DNA of 64,000 nt, from assembly GCA_016780775.1 (NCBI GenBank), contig JADHLI010000007.1, positions 1 through 64,000 on the forward strand. Direction: 5' to 3'. The DNA is from Alphaproteobacteria bacterium (GTDB taxonomy: Bacteria; Pseudomonadota; Alphaproteobacteria; Puniceispirillales; Puniceispirillaceae). This document shows, piece by piece, positions 37,647 through 44,928 of the stretch (the stretch's first letter is position 1; each line of letters starts with the position of its first letter). The notes under the pieces are model-generated. The model was not told where the DNA came from. It was given only the letters and a program-made list of their open reading frames with translations, and ran no database searches. Both the position numbers and the translations under genes were made by a program.

Positions 37647-38480
37647 CTAGCCCCATGGTCCTTTCGTGCGTTTTTGCACGGTTGGCACAGAACCGTTGCG
37701 TTGCCGCTTATAACGCACTCGTGCTTCCTGCTTTAAGGTACTAAAGGGCGTAGGTTCAGGCGACCATTTAGCGCTTGGTGATACCCGGTCATCTGCCAGT
37801 AGCTTAATTTCCCGCCGCTTGAAAAAGGGGATCAGCGCCATGCCCGTTAAAAATCCGCCAATATGGGCAAAATAGGCCACACCACCCCCGCCAGATAGGC
37901 CAGAAGGGGCGGCTGCAAATTGCCCAGCTATCCAGACCCCAAGTACCAGCCATGCCGGCAGGCTGATAATCCGAACAAAAATAAGGATTAGCATAAATAC
38001 GCGCACCGTTGCGCGTGGATGCAACAGGATATACGCGCCTAGAATGCCTGCTATACCGCCAGAAGCGCCAATGATGGGTATTTGTGATGCTGGGTCTATC
38101 ATTGCCTGACATAGGCCAGCCCCAAGCCCGCATAGCGCATAAAAAAGGATAAACCGAAATGGCCCCATCGAATCTTCAACATTGTCGGAGAAAATCCACA
38201 GATAGAGCATGTTACTACCTAGATGCAACCAGCTGCCATGCAAGAACATAGACGTAAAAATAGTTAACCAGTCTGGTACTAATACCAACGCTGCGGGTAG
38301 CTTGTCAGTGCCTAGTAGAACAGAAGGAATAATACCAAGCTGCAAAAAGGCTTTGCGTTCTTCAAATCCGCTCAGGCCAAGCTGCCATAAAAACACCATC
38401 ACACAAGCTATCAGAATGAGATAAGAGATAATTGGTGCGCGGCTGGTAGGATTGTTATCAAATAAAGGCAGAAAAAACAT
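37647..38480 (-). CDS. Rhomboid family intramembrane serine protease
   Basis: A 277-residue membrane protease with about six helices. The catalytic serine is in IPIIGASGGIAGILGAYI and the histidine in VAYFAHIGGFLTGMALI; TIFTSMFLHGSWLHLGSNMLYLWIF carries the conserved H-x4-H-x2-N oxyanion element. A basic C-terminal tail of about 60 residues follows the last helix. Substrates are unknown. Convergent with the CinA-like gene. Confidence 0.93.
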   Translation of the reverse strand: MFFLPLFDNNPTSRAPIISYLILIACVMVFLWQLGLSGFEERKAFLQLGIIPSVLLGTDKLPAALVLVPDWLTIFTSMFLHGSWLHLGSNMLYLWIFSDNVEDSMGPFRFILFYALCGLGAGLCQAMIDPASQIPIIGASGGIAGILGAYILLHPRATVRVFMLILIFVRIISLPAWLVLGVWIAGQFAAAPSGLSGGGGVAYFAHIGGFLTGMALIPFFKRREIKLLADDRVSPSAKWSPEPTPFSTLKQEARVRYKRQRNGSVPTVQKRTKGPWG

Positions 38481-38520
38481 CGAAGGGCTTTCATATATTT
38501 TAATTCATTTATCGCCCTGA

Positions 38521-39309
38521 TTACCTTATCGTCCCAATCCGGCCATAAAAAGTTTTCTGGGCATGCTCCGACAGGCTGATGCCAGGTGTATTATTATAGG
38601 CAAGCACAGCTAGCTGGCGCATACTATCATTTTCTACTGGTGTGACGCGGTGCAGAGAGTTGCGTCCCCTGAACAGCAACAAATCGCCTGCTCCCATTTG
38701 CATTTCCTCAATCGGATGCTTGCCGCTTAGGATATTCTGGGCTATCTCAAACCCCATATCCTGTGCGTCTGCATCACGCACATCGCGCACATATTCAAAC
38801 GCTCCGCCTTGTGATGCTGGTGTAATCATCAAGGTCACCGCAAAAGAAGAATTATCAAAGTGCCAGCCTAGCTCTTCCCCTTTTCGGGCATAGTGAATAT
38901 TTACCGACGATAAATTATCCGCATAAGGATATAATGCCTCTTCTTCTAGAATATCACAAAGAGCTGATTTAAAGAGCGGGTGGTGATAGAGCTGCTTTAG
39001 AGGAGAGCTTGCGGCGATCACATCATCACAGATACACCCCTTTGATGAGGATACCTCAATATTCCGAATGTGGTCATCTGGCAGGGCCTCGTCGGAGGCG
39101 GTTAGATAAATATTGTGCGTTTGTGGGTTGAAATAGGCTTTGGAAAAGCCTGCTTGTGCTTCTTGTTGCAGGCGGGTAAGCGCGTCTGTCCGCAAAAATC
39201 CCCGCATAGCGGCTGCCCCTTCTGCGCGAAGCTCATCTCGCTTTTCCTTCCGCCAGCCATCATCAGCTAGTTTATGAATGTCGGTATTTACGATTTCATC
39301 GATTTGCAT
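38521..39309 (-). CDS. 2OG-Fe(II) oxygenase superfamily protein
   Basis: A jellyroll dioxygenase using iron and 2-oxoglutarate. The iron facial triad is likely the H-x-D in GEELGWHFDNSSFAVTLMI and the distal His in LLLFRGRNSLHRVTPV; the following R (DSMRQLAVLAYN) would hold 2-oxoglutarate. YVRDVRDADAQD and QNILSGKHPIEEMQMGAGD are between. It resembles the HalD/ArpA-like group more than prolyl hydroxylases; substrate unknown. ATG 39309 (MQIDEIV) has AAGG upstream; the frame is open to 39351. About 262 aa. Confidence 0.8.
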   Translation of the reverse strand: MQIDEIVNTDIHKLADDGWRKEKRDELRAEGAAAMRGFLRTDALTRLQQEAQAGFSKAYFNPQTHNIYLTASDEALPDDHIRNIEVSSSKGCICDDVIAASSPLKQLYHHPLFKSALCDILEEEALYPYADNLSSVNIHYARKGEELGWHFDNSSFAVTLMITPASQGGAFEYVRDVRDADAQDMGFEIAQNILSGKHPIEEMQMGAGDLLLFRGRNSLHRVTPVENDSMRQLAVLAYNNTPGISLSEHAQKTFYGRIGTIR

Positions 39310-39415
39310 CTGCTTTAACCTTAGTCCCCGCGCGTGGTTTTCGCCCCTCAAAGCTATGGATTTTCTATCTAACCAGATTTAGCTAGCAGATAAAACTCAA
39401 AAAATAGGTACCTCT

Positions 39416-39538
39416 GTGAAAGGCAAGAAAGGCGAGGATTTTTGGCAAATGCTTGACAATTCATCGCCAGCCTATCAGGACTTATTGCAGGGCGTGTCTC
39501 ATCTGAGCATATCTATATCTTTAAAGAAATTATTATAA
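39416..39538 (+). CDS. Possible 40-aa small protein
   Basis: Within the 199-base gap before the isomerase gene a frame runs from GTG 39416 to TAA 39538. It reads MKGKKGEDFWQMLDNSSPAY, then QDLLQGVSHLSIS, then ISLKKLL. AGGT lies seven bases upstream of the GTG. Composition is plausible for a peptide but there is no family match I know, and a TTGACA hexamer inside it suggests the region may instead be promoter DNA. Confidence 0.22.
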   Translation: MKGKKGEDFWQMLDNSSPAYQDLLQGVSHLSISISLKKLL

Positions 39539-39550
39539 GGCACTTATAAA

Positions 39551-40168
39551 ATGACCCCACCTGTTATTGATTATTATCTCTCTCCTGTTAGCCCCTGGAC
39601 CTATTTAGGTGCCGAGCGGTTTCGCAAGTTAGCAGCCAGCCATGATGCCAAGGTTAATGTTTTCATTATGGATCTAGCCCTTGTTTTTCCAGAGACAGGC
39701 GGCTTGCCATTACCAAAACGCTCGCCGCAGCGTCAAGCCTATCGGCTGCAAGAGCTTAGCCGCTTTAGCCAGTTTTTGGATATCCCACTCACGCTGAAGC
39801 CTGCGCATTTTCCTCCATCGTCGCCTTTGGCCAACATTGTCATCATGGCCGCTAGAGAAACGCATGGCGCAGAAGCCGCCCTGTTGGCTTCAGAAGCTCT
39901 TTTGACACAAATCTGGTCACAGGAAACCGATATTGGCGATAGCGCAGTAGTAGTTGCGGCGCTGAATGGTGCAGGCCTGCCAGGGGATGATTTGGTTGCA
40001 GATGCGCAAAATAATGCAGATGCCTATTCCGCTCTGGTGGCAAAAGATTCTAAAAGCGCAATTGATGCTAATATTTTTGGCGCCCCAAGCTTTGTGGTAG
40101 ATGGCCAAGTGTTCTGGGGACAAGATCGATTGGATATGTTGGGCTGGCACCTGTCCAATCGCGTCTAA
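39551..40168 (+). CDS. 2-hydroxychromene-2-carboxylate isomerase family (kappa-class GST, DsbA-like)
   Basis: A 205-residue thioredoxin-fold protein with helical insertion. DYYLSPVSPWTYLGAERFRKLA is the family start, with Ser in the position that activates glutathione (S-P-x-S-P-x-x-Y). LPKRSPQRQAYRLQELSRFSQFL and FGAPSFVVDGQVFWGQDRLDML are also typical. Founders isomerise 2-hydroxychromene-2-carboxylate in naphthalene breakdown; most marine members have no assigned substrate. It is upstream of the transporter remnant on the same strand. Confidence 0.88.
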   Translation: MTPPVIDYYLSPVSPWTYLGAERFRKLAASHDAKVNVFIMDLALVFPETGGLPLPKRSPQRQAYRLQELSRFSQFLDIPLTLKPAHFPPSSPLANIVIMAARETHGAEAALLASEALLTQIWSQETDIGDSAVVVAALNGAGLPGDDLVADAQNNADAYSALVAKDSKSAIDANIFGAPSFVVDGQVFWGQDRLDMLGWHLSNRV

Positions 40169-40255
40169 AGGCGGCTGTGAGAAGATATTGGTATCAATTA
40201 AAGAGCCGGGTCTTTACCTGAATTCTTATTTGTGGGAGCAATTACAAATAGGATA

Positions 40256-40348
40256 AAAGGTAAGCAATTAAAAAAGGTATTTCATAATCGCCTGATAGTG
40301 GCCAGTCTGTCTTTGTTTTTTTTAAGATAGCTTACCTTTCAGGCGATT
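40256..40348 (+). promoter_or_regulatory. Interleaved inverted repeats (pseudoknot-type order)
   Basis: AAAGGTAAGC (40256-40265) is complementary to GCTTACCTTT (40330-40339), and AATCGCCTGA (40286-40295) to TCAGGCGATT (40339-40348). All twenty pairs are perfect. The order A-B-A'-B' means both stems cannot nest; they form either an H-type pseudoknot or two alternative hairpins. It lies in the 289-base gap between the isomerase and the transporter remnant, about 110 bases before the remnant's start. Confidence 0.5.
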
Positions 40349-40457
40349 TCTTTTTAGGTTTATATACAACTTATAAGGGTTATTTTTTTAATAAAATAGG
40401 GTTTAGGTTTTGAAATAGATGGGTGCGGGAAGGCATTTTCGAAAAAGGGAACACATT

Positions 40458-40796
40458 ATGGCAAACGCATTAAGCAAGCCAGCCCCAAAAAAAGTGGTCC
40501 AGAAAAAAGTGGCCCAGAAAAAAGTGGTCCAGAAAAAAGTGGTCCAGAAAAAAGTGGTCCAGAAAAAAGTGGTCCAGAAAAAAAGAGTGGTTAAAAAAGG
40601 AGTGGGTAGAAAGAACACTGGCCAAAGCAAAACAGGTAAACAGGCAAGCGAAGATGTGATCATCTTGAAAAATGTCTGGAAAATATTCGGTATGGCGGCA
40701 GGGGAAAACACTCAAAAAGGAGGAAATCATGAAACGATTTACCATCTATCTGGCGGCCATGATGGCAGCCATGTCTATGGCAAGTGCACAGGCTAA
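40458..40796 (+). pseudogene. Remnant of a ProV-type ABC ATPase behind a KKVVQ repeat
   Basis: From ATG 40458 (AAGGGA nine bases before) the frame encodes a Lys-rich N-terminus with six KKVVQ-type units, then SEDVIILKNVWKIFG (about residues 64-78). That last stretch is the first strand of ProV-type glycine betaine/proline ABC ATPases (E. coli ProV begins LEIKNLYKIFG). Directly after G78 (about 40691) homology stops: no Walker A, Q-loop or signature follows, and the frame runs out of phase into the binding-protein gene, ending at 40796. The ATPase body and the permease are missing. Read as the product of an internal deletion. It could still be translated as a 112-aa basic protein. Confidence 0.65.
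40488..40577. repeat. Six 15-bp coding tandem repeats
   Basis: AAAAAAGTGGTCCAG repeats six times in frame, five identical and one with GCC for GTC (Ala for Val), giving KKVVQ units. A diverged seventh follows. The near-identity at DNA level indicates recent expansion or active homogenisation. Confidence 0.95.
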
Positions 40797-41678
40797 AGAC
40801 ATCATTATAGGGGTTCCAAACTGGGACTCAGTGCGGGCGACAGCGCATATTCTTGCTGTAGCTATCGAAGATAATCTAGGTTTGCAAGTGGAATTGCAGA
40901 CCACTACTAATCAGGTGATTTTTGAGGCGATGGATAAGGGCAATATGCATATCCATCCAGAAGTATGGCTACCAAATCAGCAAAATCTGTTTGATAGTTT
41001 TGTGATGGATAAAAAGTCGGTCAAATATAACAGTAATGCGGTATTGAGTGACCAGCATATTTGTGCACCCCGTGGGACAGCTCAAAGGTTGGGGCTGAAT
41101 TCTGTATCTGATCTAACCGATCCAACCATTGCTGCACAGCTAGACCAAGACGGCGATGGTCAGGGTGATGTCTGGATTGGTGCGCCGGGGTGGGCTTCTA
41201 CAAAGATTGAGCGTATTCGGGCCAAATCCTATGGCTATGACCAGACGCTGGATCTAAAGAAATGGATGAAACATTGGCGCTGGGACAGGTGGCAAATGCG
41301 ATATCTGCCAAAGATAATATCGTGTTTTACTGTTACACCCCCCATCATATGTTTACGCTCTATGACCTAGTTGTCCTAAAAGAGCCTGCTTATGATGCGA
41401 GTAAATGGGTGATTAAACAGCCAACAGATGATCCAAATTGGCTAGCAAATTCATCTGCACCCACCGCATGGGATGCTACAAGGTTGCATATCCATTATTC
41501 AGCTAGCCTAGAGAGCTCTCATCCTGCGGTAGCTGCAATGCTCGCTTCTGTGAAGCTTGAAACAGCGCAAGTGAATGAGATGGTCTATGCGCTATCTGTT
41601 GAACGCATGGATGCGCGTGCCTTTGCCAAGGGGTGGGTTGCAAAAAATGCATCGCTAGTAGATAGCTGGTTCCGCTAG
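40729..41678 (+). pseudogene. Frameshifted betaine-type ABC substrate-binding protein (ProX/OpuAC family)
   Basis: A periplasmic binding protein for quaternary amines or similar osmolytes. AAGGAGG (40717-40723) precedes ATG 40729. A signal peptide (MKRFTIYLAAMMAAMSMASAQA) is followed by IIIGVPNWDSVRATAHILAVAIED, MHIHPEVWLPNQQNLFDSFV and GDVWIGAPGWASTKIERI. At 41256-41263 the frame breaks: up to DLK it is one frame, and from MDETLALGQVANAIS onward the homologous sequence continues in another, to 41678. One missing base in AAGAAATG explains it (AAGGAAATG would restore DLKEMDETL). Restored, the protein would be about 316 aa, a normal length. Upstream ATPase and permease genes are missing, so the transporter is not functional as a unit. 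Confidence 0.82.
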
Positions 41679-41690
41679 AGTTCCGCTAAA
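41669..41690. repeat. 11-bp tandem duplication across the binding-protein stop
   Basis: GTTCCGCTAGA is followed by GTTCCGCTAAA. The first unit contains the TAG stop (41676-41678), the second an in-register TAA. Confidence 0.75.
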
Positions 41691-41709
41691 TATAGACAAA
41701 ACGAATGAT

Positions 41710-41745
41710 AAGGGCGTGGCTAGCTTCATAGCTTCGCCCTTTTTA
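41710..41745 (+). terminator. Rho-independent terminator after the transporter remnant
   Basis: AAGGGCG (41710-41716) pairs with CGCCCTT (41735-41741), with an inner AGCT/AGCT pairing around TCAT, followed by a run of T. It would end the transporter transcript before the opposing tRNA gene. Confidence 0.8.
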
Positions 41746-41768
41746 TATCACAGAAGCTTTTATTTAAA

Positions 41769-41856
41769 TGGTGGGGACACCCGGACTTGAACCGGGAAGG
41801 CTTATTCAGCCGACAGATTTTAAGTCTGTTGTGTTTACCAATTTCACCATGCCCCC
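41769..41856 (-). tRNA. tRNA-Leu (anticodon TAA)
   Basis: On the minus strand the sequence begins GGGGGCATGGTGAAATTGG and ends GTCCCCACCA, so CCA is encoded. The acceptor arms GGGGGCA and TGTCCCC pair with one wobble. The anticodon arm is CAGACTTAAAATCTG, giving TAA in the loop. There is a class II long variable arm (about GTCGGCTGAATAAGCC), as expected for Leu, and the T arm has CCCGGTTCAAGTCCGGG. Its 3' end faces the transporter terminator. Confidence 0.96.
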
Positions 41857-41954
41857 AAAAGGCGTGTAGATGGCCGACACCCTACCGCACAAGCTAAAAG
41901 CTTGCAAGTTTGTCTTGATGCTTTTAGCAAGGAATTTTACACCTTTATTTTTAA

Positions 41955-42572
41955 CTAAACAGGCATCGCCTCACTGCTCATATTTCCAGCCCAACTCCAC
42001 AAGGCTAGAACGGGCGTTTTCTGGCAGCGCATTGCATGCACCTCCCATGAGCTGTGAAAGATGGCGCTTGGCGGTGGACACAGGCTAAATGCATTCCCCC
42101 CCTGCCGCCATAACCCAGTTCCAGAAAGCACATTATACCACTCGCTGGCTTCGTGATTATGATCTGGATAATCTATCTCTGGCCCCATCAGGAGCAGCCC
42201 TGCACGAAAAACATCAGTGCGCAGCATTCCCTTTGGACCGATGATTTCAGCGAAAGCTTCATTTTCGAAAAATTTTTCTTCAAAATGACCGTGATAATTC
42301 TTATTGGTTTGCCAGTGCAAATCTTTCATAAAAGGGCGAATAGCATCTAGAACAGGATGCGGCGGTGCATCTGTTAGAGCCTGACCTAAAAAGCGGGTTA
42401 CCGCTGCTTTAGCTGGTTGGTAATTGCTAGTCAGCGAAACCCCTTTATCCAGTGCGCTTAAAACAGACGCTTTATGGGTTGCAAAATCCTCTCCTGACAG
42501 GTTTTCAGCAGCTTCTGGTGACAGGTAGAAACGTGCTAGCGCATCAGCTATTTGCAATCGATTCGTATCCAT
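41955..42572 (-). CDS. dddQ: Dimethylsulfoniopropionate (DMSP) lyase, cupin type (DddQ/DddL family)
   Basis: Cupin DMSP lyases cleave DMSP into acrylate and dimethyl sulfide with a bound metal. The protein is 205 aa, close to the DddQ length. The cupin core is GPEIDYPDHNHEASEWYNVLSG. Residues reported as important in DddQ (Y120, H123, H125, E129, Y131, H163) have equivalents at Y135, H138, H140, E144, Y146 and H179 (SSWEVHAMRC), with the same spacing (His to His is 39 here, 38 in DddQ). The N-terminal 110 residues are helical, as in DddQ. It lies alone beside tRNA-Leu and the collapsed betaine-type transporter. DddL, DddK and DddW share this fold, so the exact subgroup needs a tree. Confidence 0.82.
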   Translation of the reverse strand: MDTNRLQIADALARFYLSPEAAENLSGEDFATHKASVLSALDKGVSLTSNYQPAKAAVTRFLGQALTDAPPHPVLDAIRPFMKDLHWQTNKNYHGHFEEKFFENEAFAEIIGPKGMLRTDVFRAGLLLMGPEIDYPDHNHEASEWYNVLSGTGLWRQGGNAFSLCPPPSAIFHSSWEVHAMRCQKTPVLALWSWAGNMSSEAMPV

Positions 42573-42612
42573 CTTTTCTCACTCCCCCCCTTTATGAGCT
42601 ATTAAGCTTTCG

Positions 42613-43239
42613 TTATTTTTTGATCTTTTCTCCTGATAAGAACTCAAACCGGCGCAGGAATTGGCGGACTGCCTTTTCAGGTGGCAAGGCTTGTAGGGAT
42701 AAACCTGCTGGGGTGCCTCGTGGGCGCGAGAACAGGCGTATTGCTTCTTTCTCGTCAAATCCGGCTAGCTGAGTGGCTTCTAGATAAGCTGCCATTCTAT
42801 CTGCGCGTTTAACCGATTTTGTGATTGCCTCTGGCAATAATGCTGGCAGGCCAAACCGCACATGCACTGCTTCCATCAAGCTCGCCTCAATTTCTTTATA
42901 GCCTTTGCCCAGATTGGATTTGAAGGGGGTAATCATATCACCAATGACATATTCAGGCGCGTCATGCAGCAAGCAGGCTAATCGCCATTTCTGCGGCAAT
43001 CGTGGCGCATTGCGTGACAATATATCTTCTACCAGAACTGAATGCTGAGCTACCGAATAGCCAAAGGCACCTTTGGTCTGGCCGTTCCAGCGCGCGACCC
43101 TTGCCAGCCCATGTGCAATATCTTCAATTTCAATATCTAACGGGCTTGGGTTAAGAATATCCAAACGCCGACCAGACAGCATACGTTGCCATGCGCGGGT
43201 CGGCGGGCTAGAGCGCGGAGATGTTTTTCTTTTGGGCAT
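42613..43239 (-). CDS. HD-domain hydrolase, YfbR-like
   Basis: A cytoplasmic HD phosphohydrolase of about 208 aa, related to 5'-deoxynucleotidase YfbR. The metal ligands are His in GYSVAQHSVLVEDIL, the His-Asp pair in RLACLLHDAPEYVIGDMITPFK, and a later Asp in KSVKRADRMAAYLEATQL. The N-terminus holds RMLSGRRLDILNPSPLDIEIEDIAHGLARVARWNG, typical of this subgroup. ATG 43239 is chosen because AAGGA precedes it; the longer frame to 43377 overlaps the promoter region of the divergent gene. Confidence 0.88.
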   Translation of the reverse strand: MPKRKTSPRSSPPTRAWQRMLSGRRLDILNPSPLDIEIEDIAHGLARVARWNGQTKGAFGYSVAQHSVLVEDILSRNAPRLPQKWRLACLLHDAPEYVIGDMITPFKSNLGKGYKEIEASLMEAVHVRFGLPALLPEAITKSVKRADRMAAYLEATQLAGFDEKEAIRLFSRPRGTPAGLSLQALPPEKAVRQFLRRFEFLSGEKIKK

Positions 43240-43410
43240 GGAATTCCTTGCTGGCTTTAAAAACCTTTTCGACTGCTTGATGATAGGAACATGCGCCGGA
43301 CTGCGGCATTGTTTTTGCTTATCAAAGCCAGATAAAACCGTTATGTTGCCAACATTCGAGACTACGCTAGCAAACAAACAGCCCTCTAGCGATAGGGAAA
43401 AAACATACCC

Positions 43411-44112
43411 ATGGATTTTTTTGAAACCAGAGAAAAATATAGACGCCGTGAAATAAGCATCTATTCGCGCTGGATTGCCCGTTTATTTTTTCTGGGACTA
43501 GCGCTCTGGCTTGGCTGGCAGTGGGGATCGCTGGAGCAGCGTCAGTTGCAAGCAGACCGCGATCTGGTTTTGTATGAACGGGCCCAGCGCATTGAGCTAT
43601 TAAATCGTGATGTTGAACGCCTGCAACATGATTTGCGAGAGATTAAGGCCGAAAAAGAGGCACTTGGCCTTACCCGTTCTTTTGATGATTCTAAGCTTAC
43701 CAGACTTATCAAGGGGCAAATTGCCAGAGGTACAACGATTGAGCAAATCCACCAGCGCCTGCAAGCGATAGGCGCACCTGTAAATTGCCGAACTATTGCC
43801 AGTGAAACAGTGGCTGTGGCAACTGAACTCTATAGCGGTGTTGAATCAAATATCATCTTTTTTGATGGCGGGTTAGGCTTGCATGTTGAAGGGGAGCCAG
43901 CGGCGCAAGGCTCTAAAAACAATCCATGGTTTGATACAGCTAAACCGCTATCCGCCAGATTTATTTATCTTGGCTCGCAAAAAGTGGTTAAAGGGGTGTT
44001 GCCGCTGAAAGCGGTTATTCCTGCTGAAGACTGGTTGCTTGCTGTTGAAATACTACCTGCTGAGTTGCGCGGATATGTGGTGGTAAAGCTAGAAAATTGT
44101 ACAATACGTTAA
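43411..44112 (+). CDS. Hypothetical membrane-anchored coiled-coil protein
   Basis: A 233-residue protein with one N-terminal membrane helix (WIARLFFLGLALWLGWQWG, residues about 20-40), a periplasmic coiled coil (RIELLNRDVERLQHDLREIKAEKEALGL, about 60-90), and a C-terminal beta-rich domain with FDGGLGLHVEGEPA and RFIYLGSQKVVKGVLPLKAVIPAEDWLLAVEIL. I do not know the family; the layout recalls inner-membrane anchored accessory proteins. It is divergent from the HD hydrolase gene and convergent with the flavin reductase gene. Confidence 0.75.
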   Translation: MDFFETREKYRRREISIYSRWIARLFFLGLALWLGWQWGSLEQRQLQADRDLVLYERAQRIELLNRDVERLQHDLREIKAEKEALGLTRSFDDSKLTRLIKGQIARGTTIEQIHQRLQAIGAPVNCRTIASETVAVATELYSGVESNIIFFDGGLGLHVEGEPAAQGSKNNPWFDTAKPLSARFIYLGSQKVVKGVLPLKAVIPAEDWLLAVEILPAELRGYVVVKLENCTIR

Positions 44113-44138
44113 GGTTTTCGATGCCAAAGGACGTTTCT

Positions 44139-44765
44139 TTAAGGCGACATGGCGAAAACATCGCGGATATTTGCATAATCCTTATAGCCTAATCTGGCTA
44201 CAGGCTGGTAGCGGGTAACATCTATCAGCCCATCTATAATAATGTCTTCTTCTATATGAATGCCAACAATATGCCCCATCACCATGACAGAGTTCGCGCC
44301 TCTGCCATTATCGGGCAGGGTGATGTGGTCATAATAGGTACATTCCAGATGCGCTGGTGCGCCATCCACTAGCGGGACAGAAATCTTATGTGCCTTCTTT
44401 TTTTCAAGGCCAGCATGGGCAAATTCATCAATATCTGCACCAACAGCTTGGCTAGAAGTGGCCATAGGTTCAGCCTGATGCATGCCGACAATATTTACCC
44501 CAAACTCCTTGGTTTCCAGAATGTTAGCAAGGCTGTCTTTCTCACCATTTTTATTTTCAGTGCGCGCATCTGGTGCAGAAATAAACATCACCATTGGCGG
44601 CAACTCAGCAATCGCATTGAAAAAACTATATGGTGAGAGATTGGCAACCCCATCTGCAGACATACTGGAAATCCAGCCAATAGGGCGCGGGGATATCAGG
44701 GCCTTTAAAGGGGAGTACAGTAACCCTTGCTCTTTATGTGTGCCTGGTGTGAAAAACATTGTCAA
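44139..44765 (-). CDS. Flavin reductase family protein (FMN-binding split barrel)
   Basis: A 208-residue flavoprotein of the flavoredoxin/DIM6 group. Marks are YSPLKALISPRPIGWISSMSADGVANLSPYSFFNAIAELPPMVMFIS (FMN-binding) and ETKEFGVNIVG, with HLECTYYDHITLPDNGRGANSVMVMGHIVGIHI in the second half. ATG 44759 (MFFTPG) is an alternative start. Members reduce FMN or bind it to serve oxygenases; partner unknown. Divergent from an SDR gene, with an inverted repeat between them. Confidence 0.88.
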   Translation of the reverse strand: MTMFFTPGTHKEQGLLYSPLKALISPRPIGWISSMSADGVANLSPYSFFNAIAELPPMVMFISAPDARTENKNGEKDSLANILETKEFGVNIVGMHQAEPMATSSQAVGADIDEFAHAGLEKKKAHKISVPLVDGAPAHLECTYYDHITLPDNGRGANSVMVMGHIVGIHIEEDIIIDGLIDVTRYQPVARLGYKDYANIRDVFAMSP

Positions 44766-44832
44766 AAACTCCCAACCATCCTATCTCAGCCTGATCTGGC
44801 AAATACCGCGAAACGTAAAACTAACAGTCCTA

Positions 44833-44879
44833 TTTGAAAATGGAAAGCCTGTCTTTATTTGGTTTTCCATCCTTTCAAA
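44833..44879. promoter_or_regulatory. Inverted repeat in the divergent flavin reductase/SDR region
   Basis: TTTGAAAATGGAAA (44833-44846) matches the reverse complement of TTTCCAT-CC-TTTCAAA (44864-44879) except for a two-base insertion. Fourteen-base arms with a 17-base spacer in a shared divergent control region suit a regulator-binding site. A further TTTCAAA lies near 44902. Confidence 0.4.
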
Positions 44880-44928
44880 CCATCTATTTGTAGGGCGGTA
44901 TGTTTCAAATGATAAAAGGATAGTTTTG

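Noticed and set aside
40403..40711. Minus-strand frames with repeated FFWTT or FFLDH units
   Set aside because: They are reverse translations of the KKVVQ coding repeat and have no start signal or family match.
41256..41264. Programmed frameshift in the binding-protein gene
   Set aside because: No slippery heptamer, following stem or Shine-Dalgarno-like stimulator was visible, and the partner genes are missing; a simple one-base loss is more likely.
41769..41856. tRNA-Leu as an integration site of a genomic island
   Set aside because: No integrase gene and no second copy of the tRNA 3' end was found within the window.
44482..44928. N-terminal extension of the first SDR protein by about 149 residues
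   Set aside because: It overlaps the opposing flavin reductase gene and the shared control region; family start and RBS support 44,929.
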